Shown: one piece after another, positions 1 through 7,208 of the stretch
Layout: every line of letters begins with the position of its first letter
Position numbering within the stretch: the first letter of the stretch is position 1
The notes under the pieces: generated by a model
Databases searched by the model: none
Told to the model about the DNA's origin: nothing
The model's input: the letters and a program-made list of their open reading frames with translations, nothing else
Origin: an uncultured Collinsella sp.
GTDB lineage: Bacteria; Actinomycetota; Coriobacteriia; Coriobacteriales; Coriobacteriaceae
DNA: 7,208 nucleotides
Reading direction: 5' to 3'
NCBI GenBank assembly: GCA_902494605.1
Contig: CABUUG010000095.1
Span: 1 to 7,208, forward strand
Position numbers and translations under genes: made by a program

Positions 1-1689
1 AAGCGCGAGGCAAAGGCCGAGGCGCGCCGCCCCATCTACAAGACGATGATTCCCGAACCAGGCAAGTCCAAGAATTGGGACACCACGGAGAACCTCTACA
101 TCGAGGGTGACAACCTCGACGCGCTCAAGATTCTGAAGGAGACCTACGCCGGCAAGGTTAAGCTCATCTACATCGACCCCCCATACAATACGGGCCATGA
201 CTTCATCTACGACGATGACTTCGCCAAAACGCGCGGCGAATATGACGCGGAGAGCGGTGATTTCGACGAGGAAGGCGGTCGCCTGGTTGCCAACACCGAG
301 GGCAACGGCCGGTTCCACTCAGATTGGTGCTCGATGATTTACCCGAGGTTGCTTCTTGCGCGCGATCTCTTGACTTCGGATGGTTCTATCTTGCTAAGCA
401 TTGATGCCAATGAGGTAAAGAATCTTCGAGCAATTTGCGATGAGATATTCGGAGCCCAGTGCTTCAAAAATTGCATTGCAGTTCGCAGAGGCATTAAGAA
501 CGTGCAGGCGCAATTTGACGATATTGCGGCTCTTTCGCAGGGGCATGAGTATATCTTGCTTTATTCGCGAAACGCGACCAATCGGTTCCACAAATTATCA
601 TTAGCTCATGATGGCAAGCCTGGCAAATGGGATACATTTTGGCGAGGTACGGATCGTCCATCTATGAGGTATGAGTTATTCGGCGAAACCCCTCATTCTG
701 GACAATGGCGCTGGGAAAAAGGGCGCGCATATACGGCAGTTAGCAACTACAACACTTTTCTCAAGGATGCGGCAGGCTCGATGAGTCTAGACGAGTACTA
801 TCTCGATAATCTTGCCGCAACGAATGAGAAGATGAACTTTGTTCGAAAGAACGAAGATGGCACTGTGCAGTATTATGTGCCCCCCTCGACCGGAAAGCTG
901 CTGAGCGATAACTGGATGGACCTGACTTTGAGCGGCAATGAGACCGATGCGTTTGATACCGAGAAGAGCGTTGCCATCATTCAACGAATTGTAGAGTGGC
1001 TAGCGCCACCAAACTCCATTGTTCTCGATTTCTTTTCAGGATCTGGAACTACTGCTCACGCAGTCATCGAAGCAAATAAAAACGACAACGGTCAAAGACG
1101 CTTCATTATGGTTCAGCTGCCTGAAAACTGCGGAGATAATCCTAGCGCAATCAAACATGGTTATAAGACGTTATGCGATCTTGGGGAAGACAGGATAAAT
1201 CGTGCAGGCGCGAAAATCGCTGCAGACATCGACAAGGGAAACGAGCAGCTCGAGCTCGGCGCCGAGCCTAAACTCTATCCAGATCTTGGCTTCCGCGTGC
1301 TGCGTATCGACTCCTCGAACTTCAAGGACTTCTACCTCACGCCTGGCGAGATTTCCCAGGAGAGCCTCTTCGACTTCGCCGACAACGTGAAGGAGGGACG
1401 CTCCGACCTGGATTTGCTCTTCGAGGTACTGCCAAAGCTCGGCATCCCGTACTCTGCGAAGATCGAGGAGCGCGTACTCGCCGACAAGAAGGTCTTCTTC
1501 GTGGACGGCGACAAGTTGGCGGCATGCTTCGATGCGAACGTCGGCTCCGACACCATCGAGAAGATGGCGAAGGCCAAGCCCTGGTACGCCGTCATCCGCG
1601 ACTCGTCCATGGCTGACGACGCCACGCACGCCAACTACGAGGAGCTGTTCCGCACCTACAGCCCCGACACTGTTCCCCAAGTGATTTAA
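1..1689 (+). CDS. mod: Type III restriction-modification Mod subunit: DNA adenine-N6 methyltransferase (5'-truncated by window edge)
   Basis: This gene should transfer a methyl group from AdoMet to adenine in the asymmetric site of a Type III system and give the Mod-Res complex its specificity. The frame is open from base 1, and the codons before the ATG at 46 continue sensibly, so that ATG is internal and the N-terminus lies upstream. Numbering from the first codon in the window, the family signature ENLYIEGDN lies at about 30-38, the catalytic DPPY at 59-62 and the AdoMet-binding DFFSGSG at 343-349. DPPY before FxGxG is the beta-class order known for Type III Mods. The region between, including FWRGTDRPSMRY (about 213-224), should hold the target-recognition domain. 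The C-terminal part, with GFRVLRIDSSNF and a YSPDTVPQVI end, also matches the family. No frameshift or internal stop is seen. The central third differs in base composition (separate entry). The m6A product is inferred from the family; the recognised site cannot be read from the sequence. Confidence 0.95.
   Translation, partial: KREAKAEARRPIYKTMIPEPGKSKNWDTTENLYIEGDNLDALKILKETYAGKVKLIYIDPPYNTGHDFIYDDDFAKTRGEYDAESGDFDEEGGRLVANTEGNGRFHSDWCSMIYPRLLLARDLLTSDGSILLSIDANEVKNLRAICDEIFGAQCFKNCIAVRRGIKNVQAQFDDIAALSQGHEYILLYSRNATNRFHKLSLAHDGKPGKWDTFWRGTDRPSMRYELFGETPHSGQWRWEKGRAYTAVSNYNTFLKDAAGSMSLDEYYLDNLAATNEKMNFVRKNEDGTVQYYVPPSTGKLLSDNWMDLTLSGNETDAFDTEKSVAIIQRIVEWLAPPNSIVLDFFSGSGTTAHAVIEANKNDNGQRRFIMVQLPENCGDNPSAIKHGYKTLCDLGEDRINRAGAKIAADIDKGNEQLELGAEPKLYPDLGFRVLRIDSSNFKDFYLTPGEISQESLFDFADNVKEGRSDLDLLFEVLPKLGIPYSAKIEERVLADKKVFFVDGDKLAACFDANVGSDTIEKMAKAKPWYAVIRDSSMADDATHANYEELFRTYSPDTVPQVI
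361..1200 (+). other. Compositionally distinct central segment of mod (probable exchanged specificity module)
   Basis: Counting by hand, this 840-bp segment is about 47% GC. Sampled lines of the same gene are about 55% GC at 61-180 and about 59% between 1261 and 1620. In frame it contains TTA at 595, 601, 676 and 1171, CTA at 394, 787 and 1000, and TCA at 598 and 1036. The neighbouring res gene has no TTA or CTA and a single TCA in 1060 codons. The segment spans everything between the DPPY region and the conserved C-terminal domain, that is the presumed target-recognition domain plus the FSGSG motif. The edges are approximate: the left change falls around 330-390 and the right around 1200-1250. 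The reading frame is kept throughout, so the gene should still be functional. I infer import by recombination from a lower-GC relative. Relaxed selection on a variable domain is a weaker alternative. Confidence 0.65.
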
Positions 1690-1691
1690 GG
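1688..1691 (+). promoter_or_regulatory. Ribosome binding site of res, overlapping the mod stop codon
   Basis: AAGG at 1688-1691 is a short Shine-Dalgarno core seven bases before the ATG at 1699. It overlaps the last two bases of the mod TAA stop (1687-1689). Ribosomes ending on mod would finish directly over this site, which suggests translational coupling of the two subunits. The match is short, so the call depends mainly on position. Confidence 0.5.
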
Positions 1692-1698
1692 CGTCGAC

Positions 1699-4600
1699 AT
1701 GAAGTTCAAGTTCAAAGTACAACAGTACCAAACCGACGCCGCAGACGCGGTGGCCTCGGTCTTCGAGGGGCAGCCCAACCAGGGCGCCTCCGTCTACCTG
1801 CGCGATCTGGGCCGCAAGCCCAAGCGCGCGCAGGGCGAGATCGATTTCGGCGGCGATGACCTCGAGGGCTATGCCAACGCGCCCGTCGCGCTTTCGGGCG
1901 CCGACATACTGGCAAACGTGCGCGCAGTGCAGCGACGCAACCAGATCCCCGAGTCGGAGGAGCTTTTCTGCGGCATGGGAGCCTGCCAGCTGGACGTCGA
2001 GATGGAGACGGGCACCGGCAAGACATACGTCTACACCAAGACGATGCTCGAGCTCAACCGCCTGTACGGCTGGTGCAAGTTCATCGTGGTGGTGCCATCG
2101 GTCGCCATCCGCGAGGGCGTGGCCAAGAGCCTGGAGAACACCCAGGAGCACTTCTTCTCCCAATACCACAAGAAGATCAGGTTCTTCATATACGACTCGG
2201 ACAACCTGACCGAGCTTGATGCGTACTCCCAATCGAGCGACGTCAACTGCATGGTCATCAACATGCAGGCGTTCAACGCGTCGATGAAGGAGGGCGCCAA
2301 GAACAAGGCGGCGCGCATCATCTTTGACGAGCGCGACGAGTTCAGCAGCCGCAGGCCCATCGACGTCATCGCTGCGAACCGCCCCATCGTCATCTGCGAC
2401 GAGCCCCAGAAGATGGGAAAGAAGGGCGGCGCAACCCAGAAGGGCATCGCCCGCTTCAACCCACTGTTCGTGCTGAACTATTCGGCAACGCACAAGGAGA
2501 AGCACGACCTGGTGTATGCCTTGGACGCCCTGGACGCCTACAACCAGAAACTCGTCAAGCGCATCGAGGTCAAGGGCTTCTCGCTCAAAAACATGCGCGG
2601 CACCGACGGCTATCTCTACCTGCGTGACATCGTTGTGAGCAAGAGCCGTGCCCCAGAGGCCGTCATCGAGTTCAAGTACATGGGCGCGGGCGGCAAGGTC
2701 CGCAAGAAGACCCAGCGTTTTTGCGAGGGCGATAGCGTCTATGACGCAAGCGGGTCCACCAAGCTCGAAGCGTACCGCGGCTACACCATCGCAAGCGGCA
2801 ACGATGGCGTGGTGCCGCCGCAGGACGGGCGTCCCGGTTACGTCCGCTTCCTGGACAGCTCCATTGGCGACAATGGCCGCATCTATATGGGCGAGGTCTA
2901 CTGCGACTCCGCGGCGGATGACATCCAGCGCATTCAGATTCGCGAGACTATTAAGAGCCACCTCCAGAAGGAAGAGACTCTGTTCCGCCGTGGCATCAAG
3001 TGTCTTTCGCTGTTCTTCATCGATGAGGTGGCGAAGTATCGCGACCTTTCCGGCAACGGCGAGACCGTGGGCTACGGCAAGATCTTCGAGGAAGAATATG
3101 CGGCGGCCATTGCCGAGCGCGTGGCGCATCCCACCACGGACGACGCGTATGACCCAAGCTATCTCAACTACCTGCGACGCGATGACGCCCATGCGGTTCA
3201 CAGCGGCTACTTCTCGGTGGATAAAAAGGGCAACGCCGTCGAGTCCAAGGCCGAGAAGAAGGCCGAGCGCGAGGATGGTATTGGCATCAACGACGACGAC
3301 GCACGGCGTGGCTATGACCTGATCCTGCGCGACAAGGAGAAGCTGCTCTCGTTCGATGAGCCCGTGCGTTTCATCTTCAGCCACTCGGCGCTTCGCGAGG
3401 GTTGGGACAACCCCAACATCTTCCAGATTTGCACGCTCAAGGAGTCGGGCTCCGAGACCTCCAAGCGTCAGGAGGTGGGTCGCGGCATGCGCCTCTCGGT
3501 TGACCAATGGGGCAACCGCCAGGATGCGGTCTTGCTGGGGCCCGATGAGGTGCACCGCGTGAACCTGCTCACAGTTATTGCGTCCGAGAGCTACGAGACG
3601 TTTGTGCGCGACCTGCAAACCGACATCAGCAAGAGCCTGCGCGAGCGTCCCAAGAAGGTCGAGGCCAACCTGTTCAGCGGGGCCGACATCGTTGTCGACG
3701 GCCGGTCCGTGCTCTTTACCGAGTACGAGTCCAAGCGTGTCTACAAGGCCCTTTACAAAGCGGACTTCATCGACGAGGACGATAGGCCAACGGACGCCTT
3801 CAGGGAGGCCGCGGGCGCGGGGGCGTTCGTTGAGCAATTCGTGTCAATGCTGCCGGAGGACATAGCGGATGAGGCGCATGCCAAGGCGGTCGAATCCCTG
3901 GTGAGGAGCGTCTATGACGCCCATGCCCTCGATGGCATGATTGGCCGGGCCGAGGAAAAGGTGACGGAGAACTCGCTCACGGACAACTTCGCCAAGAAGG
4001 AGTTCAAGGAGCTTTGGAGCCGGATCAACCGCAAGCATGCCTACACCGTGAGCTTCTCTGATGACGAGCTGCGCCGCAAGGCAATCGCGCGCATCAACAG
4101 CGACCTGCGTGTGAGCAAGCTGCAGTACGTGCTTACGATTGGCGACCAGAAGGCCGAGGCAACTCGTGGCGAGGTCGAGGGTGGCTCGTCCTTTGGGCGC
4201 ACGGGTACCGAGACGCATGACGTGGATGCGGGAACCTCTACCGTTGGCGTTACGTATGACCTCGTCGGTGAGGTTGCACAAGCTGCTGCCATCACTCGTA
4301 GGAGCGCCGCCGCTATTCTCGCGAGAATTGACGCCAACGTCTTTAGGCTCTACCGCGTGAATCCCGAGGAGTTCATCAAGAAGGCCGCCGCGCTCATCGT
4401 CTCCGAGAAGGCAACGATGGTCGTGGAGCACATCAGCTACCACGAGATAGACGATGCCTATGACGAGGCGATCTTCACCGAGCGCATGCCAGACAACGCG
4501 AGTAAGGCGTACGAGGCGAAGAAGAACATTCAGCGTTTCGTGTTCCCGGATTCTGACGGCGAGCGCAAGTTTGCCGAGGACATGGACGCCGCCGCCGAGG

Positions 4601-4881
4601 TAGCGGTCTACGCCAAGCTGCCTCGCACATTCCAGATTCCCACGCCGGTAGGCAACTATGCCCCCGACTGGGCTATCGCCTTCAAGGAGGGCAGCGTGCG
4701 CCACGTGTTCTTTATCGCCGAGACCAAGGGAACCATGGACTCGATGGAACTTTCCGGCGTGGAGAACGCCAAAATCGCATGCGCCAAGAAGCTCTTCAAC
4801 GAAATGAGCACCAGTGATGTGCGCTACCACAACGTGGCAACGTACGAGGACTTGCTCGAGGTGATGGGCAAGATGAGCTAA
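1699..4881 (+). CDS. res: Type III restriction enzyme Res subunit: SF2 helicase/translocase with C-terminal PD-(D/E)XK endonuclease
   Basis: Res uses ATP hydrolysis to communicate along DNA between Type III sites and cuts a short distance from one of them; it works only in complex with Mod. The 1060-residue product is close to the usual family size. Motifs in order: Walker A METGTGKT (102-109), motif II DEPQ (234-237), motif III SAT (262-264), the family block IRETIKSHL (about 414-422) followed by LSLFFIDEVAKYR, motif V REGWDNPNI (566-574) and motif VI QEVGRGMR (591-598). Near the C-terminus PD (989-990) and ETK (1008-1010) form the nuclease motif. All key residues are present, so the enzyme looks intact. 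The ATG at 1699 gives the N-terminus MKFKFKVQQYQTDA, which fits the family's opening helicase Q-motif region, and it follows mod by 9 bp, so the two are presumably one operon. Codon use is strongly GC-biased: the only TCA is at 3844, and TTA and CTA are absent. Confidence 0.97.
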   Translation: MKFKFKVQQYQTDAADAVASVFEGQPNQGASVYLRDLGRKPKRAQGEIDFGGDDLEGYANAPVALSGADILANVRAVQRRNQIPESEELFCGMGACQLDVEMETGTGKTYVYTKTMLELNRLYGWCKFIVVVPSVAIREGVAKSLENTQEHFFSQYHKKIRFFIYDSDNLTELDAYSQSSDVNCMVINMQAFNASMKEGAKNKAARIIFDERDEFSSRRPIDVIAANRPIVICDEPQKMGKKGGATQKGIARFNPLFVLNYSATHKEKHDLVYALDALDAYNQKLVKRIEVKGFSLKNMRGTDGYLYLRDIVVSKSRAPEAVIEFKYMGAGGKVRKKTQRFCEGDSVYDASGSTKLEAYRGYTIASGNDGVVPPQDGRPGYVRFLDSSIGDNGRIYMGEVYCDSAADDIQRIQIRETIKSHLQKEETLFRRGIKCLSLFFIDEVAKYRDLSGNGETVGYGKIFEEEYAAAIAERVAHPTTDDAYDPSYLNYLRRDDAHAVHSGYFSVDKKGNAVESKAEKKAEREDGIGINDDDARRGYDLILRDKEKLLSFDEPVRFIFSHSALREGWDNPNIFQICTLKESGSETSKRQEVGRGMRLSVDQWGNRQDAVLLGPDEVHRVNLLTVIASESYETFVRDLQTDISKSLRERPKKVEANLFSGADIVVDGRSVLFTEYESKRVYKALYKADFIDEDDRPTDAFREAAGAGAFVEQFVSMLPEDIADEAHAKAVESLVRSVYDAHALDGMIGRAEEKVTENSLTDNFAKKEFKELWSRINRKHAYTVSFSDDELRRKAIARINSDLRVSKLQYVLTIGDQKAEATRGEVEGGSSFGRTGTETHDVDAGTSTVGVTYDLVGEVAQAAAITRRSAAAILARIDANVFRLYRVNPEEFIKKAAALIVSEKATMVVEHISYHEIDDAYDEAIFTERMPDNASKAYEAKKNIQRFVFPDSDGERKFAEDMDAAAEVAVYAKLPRTFQIPTPVGNYAPDWAIAFKEGSVRHVFFIAETKGTMDSMELSGVENAKIACAKKLFNEMSTSDVRYHNVATYEDLLEVMGKMS

Positions 4882-5004
4882 GCAATGATTAGGCGCCATT
4901 AGAACAGTCGGGAGGAAGCAAGCCTTCCAACTTGTGCGATATCCCTGCCATTAGCGAAATCGGCTCACCAGCAATAACCGAGAAGGATAGATAGGTCATT
5001 AAGG
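4882..5004. other. Intergenic gap between res and the GmrSD-like gene
   Basis: This 123-bp stretch has no plausible gene. A short imperfect hairpin can be drawn (GGAAG at 4914-4918 with CTTCC at 4924-4928), but it has no T-tract, so I do not call a terminator. TTGTGC (4932-4937) with CGAAAT (4955-4960) at 17-bp spacing matches the sigma-70 consensus at only three of six positions in each box. The gap is much longer than the mod-res spacing, which suggests the downstream gene may have its own promoter, though none is convincing. Upstream of the ATG at 5005, ATAGG (4991-4995, nine bases away) is the best-spaced weak ribosome binding site. The AAGG at 5001-5004 touches the start codon and is too close. 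Confidence 0.5.
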
Positions 5005-6708
5005 ATGGATGCAGGAAAATCTACGATAAGCGGCGTGTTCAACGGATCGCGCCTGCTCGAAATACCCTTCTACCAAAGGGCATACGTCTGGGGAGAAGAG
5101 CAATGGGAGCGCTTCCTTGGCGATATGGAGTTCGTCACGGCCTCTAAGCGACCTTATTTCCTTGGTTCCATCATCCTGAAGCAGGCCTCCTCCGGCAACA
5201 CCTGGTCCGAGGTGTCCGAGGTTCGCACCGTCATCGACGGCCAGCAGCGCCTCACGACCATGGTCATCTTCTTCAAGGCACTCTGCGCGAGAATCGACGC
5301 CGACAGGCTGTTTGAGCGAGATTTCGTACTGGAAACCGGCGAAGTCGCCTTGAGACATGGCAAGTACGACCGGGAGGATTTCGAGAAGGTCGTCAGCGCC
5401 GCAAGTTGCGAGCCCCTCGAGGGCTCCTCGGCCATCATCCTTGCCTACAATTACTTCCTCAAGAACATCGATCCAAAGAAAATCGACAGGAACACGATCA
5501 AGTCGAATGTCCAGTTCGTTTGCATCGACCTCACCGAGGGCGAGGACGAGCAGCAGATATTCGACACCATCAACTCACTCGGAGTACGTCTGACGACGGC
5601 GGAGCTCCTCAAGAACTACTTCTTCAACCGCGAGAACGAGCAAGCGTTCAAGGAATGCTGGGAAGATGTCTTCGAGCCTTCGGCGGAAAAGAGGGAGTAT
5701 TGGGAGCAGGAGGTCATGACCGGACGCATCAAGCGCACGCTCGTCGACCTGTTCTTCGACGCGTTCCTCCAGATCCTGGTTCAGGACAAGAAGCGCGGCG
5801 TCACAACCGAGGACAAGCTCTTCTATTCGCGCACGTCCAACCTCTTCCAGTCCTACAAGGACTTCATCAGCAGGTACTACAACGGAGACAAGGACGAGAT
5901 CCTCAGCAGCATGAAGGCGTATGCCAAGGTGTTCGAGTCCACGTTCAACCCAAGTTGCTGCGACGCGGACATCCCCTCCGCCCCCGGCGTCGAGCGCCTG
6001 AACGTGCTGATATTCGGCCTTAAGAACTCTACGCTCATCCCATATGTGCTCTACGTTCGCAAGAACGCGAAGTCTTCTAGCGAGGAATCCGAGGTCTACG
6101 CCCTGCTCGAGAGCTACATCGTCCGCCGAATGCTGGTTCAAGCGACCACGAAGAACTACAACAGGCTGTTCACCTCGCTGATCCTGAACGAGGTGAAGGA
6201 CGCGAAGGCGCTGAGGAAGGCTCTCGAAGCCAATGACGAGGCGACGACGTACATGCCCGGCGATGCCGAGGTTCGAAGGGCGTTCAAGGAATCGTGCCTG
6301 TACAACCTTCAGTCCAAAGGCGTCCTTTATCTGCTGGAAAGCGCCATACGCCCGGGCATGAGCAGCACAGCCCTGCTCGGATTCAACCAGTACACCCTCG
6401 AGCACATGATGCCCAAGAAGTGGCGAAACAAATGGGGAACCCTCGACGACGAAGCCGCAACGCGAAGGGACCGGAAGCTCCTCACGCTCGGCAACCTCGC
6501 CATCATCACGCATTCGCTCAACGCCTCCATCCGCGATGCCGATTGGACCACCAAGAAGCAGGGAAAGGGATACAAGGACGGCTTGGCCCTCTGCGCCGCC
6601 GGCCTTGCGACCATGGCCGACGCCTTGGAGAAGAAGTCTTGGGACGAGGGTGACATCGCCGAACGCGCAGAATGGCTTGCGGACAAGGCGTTGGAGGTCT
6701 GGCGCTAA
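5005..6708 (+). CDS. GmrSD-like restriction endonuclease: DUF262 (ParB/Srx-fold NTPase) fused to DUF1524 HNH nuclease
   Basis: GmrSD-family proteins are Type IV enzymes. The characterised members cut phage DNA carrying modified cytosine, using an N-terminal nucleotide-hydrolysing DUF262 domain (GmrS) and a C-terminal HNH domain (GmrD). Here both are in one 567-residue chain. The N-terminal half shows PFYQRAYVW (21-29), YFLGSI, DGQQR (78-82), the family's nucleotide-site motif, and FDTIN..G..LT.AELLKN (186-204). The C-terminus shows EHMMP (466-470), then W477 and LGNLAIITHSLN (495-506), followed by DWTTKKQ (513-519). This fits the H...N...N pattern of DUF1524, with H467 as the likely catalytic histidine. 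The region at about 205-450 is a helical linker I cannot assign. The ATG at 5005 is the first possible start after an in-frame TAA at 4975, and the DUF262 motif sits at the usual distance from it. No signal peptide or membrane segment is seen. The family call is strong; the modified base recognised is unknown, and a role other than Type IV restriction is possible. Confidence 0.93.
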   Translation: MDAGKSTISGVFNGSRLLEIPFYQRAYVWGEEQWERFLGDMEFVTASKRPYFLGSIILKQASSGNTWSEVSEVRTVIDGQQRLTTMVIFFKALCARIDADRLFERDFVLETGEVALRHGKYDREDFEKVVSAASCEPLEGSSAIILAYNYFLKNIDPKKIDRNTIKSNVQFVCIDLTEGEDEQQIFDTINSLGVRLTTAELLKNYFFNRENEQAFKECWEDVFEPSAEKREYWEQEVMTGRIKRTLVDLFFDAFLQILVQDKKRGVTTEDKLFYSRTSNLFQSYKDFISRYYNGDKDEILSSMKAYAKVFESTFNPSCCDADIPSAPGVERLNVLIFGLKNSTLIPYVLYVRKNAKSSSEESEVYALLESYIVRRMLVQATTKNYNRLFTSLILNEVKDAKALRKALEANDEATTYMPGDAEVRRAFKESCLYNLQSKGVLYLLESAIRPGMSSTALLGFNQYTLEHMMPKKWRNKWGTLDDEAATRRDRKLLTLGNLAIITHSLNASIRDADWTTKKQGKGYKDGLALCAAGLATMADALEKKSWDEGDIAERAEWLADKALEVWR

Positions 6709-6737
6709 GCCCTACATGCGCCCCATCTCGAAGATAT
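6709..6737. other. Short convergent gap between the GmrSD-like gene and the minus-strand gene
   Basis: Only 29 bp separate the TAA of the plus-strand gene (6706-6708) from the complement of the TAG that ends the minus-strand gene (6738-6740). I see no GC-rich stem followed by a T-run in either direction, so no intrinsic terminator can be called here. Transcripts from the two sides may overlap at their 3' ends. Confidence 0.5.
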
Positions 6738-7208
6738 CTACACAATCACTTCTTCAGAACCATCGCCCGTCTCGGCATTCTCCTCTACCACCTTGAAAAT
6801 TGTGACGTTGTCGGGTCCGATGACAATCGTGTCAGCCTCATTGAAGGCGAAGTTTATCGTTTCAAGCTCCTCCTCATTTTGATCGGCAATTTCTCGGACA
6901 ACGTTTTCGTTTGAGACCACATCCTGCAGCTTTGCGCGCTTCTCAGAGATGTCCGCCTTCGCCTTAGCGCGCATGCGCATCGGGTTGAGGCGGTTCACGT
7001 TTTTTCCCGCTTCGCGGAGCAGCCCCAGGACAACATTCTCGACCTCACGGTCGTCTTCCGAGCGCTCAGCGATAGCGAGCGGTTTTCCTCCCACTTTGGA
7101 GATTTTCTCCGAAAGAGCGAGCCTCGCTTCCCCTCGAACGGAAGAAAACCCGTCCGCCATCCGTCTTGTTATCTGCCTGTCGGTTTCAATTCTCTGCCTC
7201 GTGTAGTC
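6738..7208 (-). CDS. Hypothetical protein, C-terminal part (N-terminus beyond right edge)
   Basis: I do not recognise this protein. The minus-strand frame has no stop from the window edge at 7208 to the TAG at 6738-6740, giving 156 residues. An ATG lies at 7158-7160, but the 16 codons before it stay open and read as similarly charged sequence (DYTRQRIETDRQITRR), so the true start is probably outside the window. The product is hydrophilic and rich in Glu, Asp, Arg and Lys, with long stretches likely to be helical. It includes an Arg/Lys-rich patch (NPMRMRAKAKADISEKRAK) and an acidic tail ending GDGSEEVIV. No membrane segment, signal peptide or catalytic motif is evident. Codons are balanced and less GC-biased than in res. 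It is convergent with the GmrSD-like gene, so it is not in that operon. The opposite-strand frame over 6949-7206 reads as Ser/Arg-rich shadow sequence, supporting the minus strand as coding. It could be another defence-island gene or simply a flanking gene. Confidence 0.7.
   Translation of the reverse strand, partial: DYTRQRIETDRQITRRMADGFSSVRGEARLALSEKISKVGGKPLAIAERSEDDREVENVVLGLLREAGKNVNRLNPMRMRAKAKADISEKRAKLQDVVSNENVVREIADQNEEELETINFAFNEADTIVIGPDNVTIFKVVEENAETGDGSEEVIV

Noticed and set aside
46..48. ATG at 46 as the start of mod
   Set aside because: The frame is open upstream to base 1 and the extra residues continue smoothly into the ENLYIEGDN region. Type III Mods normally have tens of residues before that motif, so this is an internal methionine.
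1171..3837. A minus-strand open frame of 888 codons opposite the end of mod and most of res
   Set aside because: It lies in exact codon-on-codon antisense register to mod and res, where stops need sense TTA, CTA or TCA, which res avoids. Its product is Leu/Val/Ala-rich with no recognisable motif, while the plus strand encodes clear Mod and Res motifs.
3844..4899. A minus-strand open frame of 351 codons opposite the 3' part of res
   Set aside because: It is the same antisense register as the longer frame, interrupted only by the TCA at 3844. It is explained by res codon bias and has no family features.
4911..4928. Possible terminator hairpin after res (GGAAG...CTTCC)
   Set aside because: The stem is only five base pairs with a five-base loop and no following T-run, so it cannot be told from chance.
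4932..4960. Possible sigma-70 promoter before the GmrSD-like gene (TTGTGC, 17 bp, CGAAAT)
   Set aside because: Each box matches the consensus at only three of six positions, which is expected by chance in a 123-bp gap.
5575..6513. A minus-strand open frame of 312 codons opposite the GmrSD-like gene
   Set aside because: It is again in codon-on-codon antisense register to a gene with clear DUF262 and HNH motifs. Low use of TTA, CTA and TCA explains it.
1..7208. CRISPR arrays, insertion sequences, tRNA genes and simple-sequence repeats that could make mod phase-variable
   Set aside because: By eye I found no regularly spaced repeats, transposase sequence, tRNA-like fold or tandem short repeats in the part of mod present. 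The missing 5' end of mod could still hold a repeat tract.

Overview
The window shows a small chromosomal defence locus from a bacterium with moderately high GC content. Hand counts give roughly 55-60% GC in most coding sequence. The res gene has almost none of the A/T-ended leucine codons TTA and CTA. This would fit an actinobacterium such as a gut Coriobacteriia member, but that is only a compositional impression; no RNA gene or taxonomic marker is present.

Layout: (1) 1-1689, plus strand: the modification subunit (Mod) of a Type III restriction-modification system. Its N-terminus lies off the left edge. (2) 1699-4881, plus strand: the complete Res subunit, 9 bp after mod. It has every expected helicase motif and an intact C-terminal PD...ETK nuclease. 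(3) 4882-5004: a 123-bp gap with no convincing promoter or terminator. (4) 5005-6708, plus strand: a complete DUF262 + DUF1524 (HNH) protein of the GmrSD family, which is typical of Type IV modification-dependent restriction. (5) 6738-7208, minus strand: the C-terminal part of an unrecognised charged protein, convergent with the GmrSD-like gene and running off the right edge.

Inferred working model: Mod (as a dimer) and Res form a Type III enzyme. It methylates one adenine in an asymmetric host site and cuts foreign DNA carrying unmethylated sites. The GmrSD-like protein would act on phages that escape through modified bases, so the two would be complementary. The most notable sequence signal is inside mod. 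The central part (about 361-1200), covering the presumed target-recognition region and the AdoMet-binding FxGxG motif, is about 47% GC and rich in TTA, CTA and TCA codons. The gene ends and the res gene are not. This looks like a recombinational swap of specificity. I found no evidence of a wholly new system; the unknown convergent gene is the main unexplained part.
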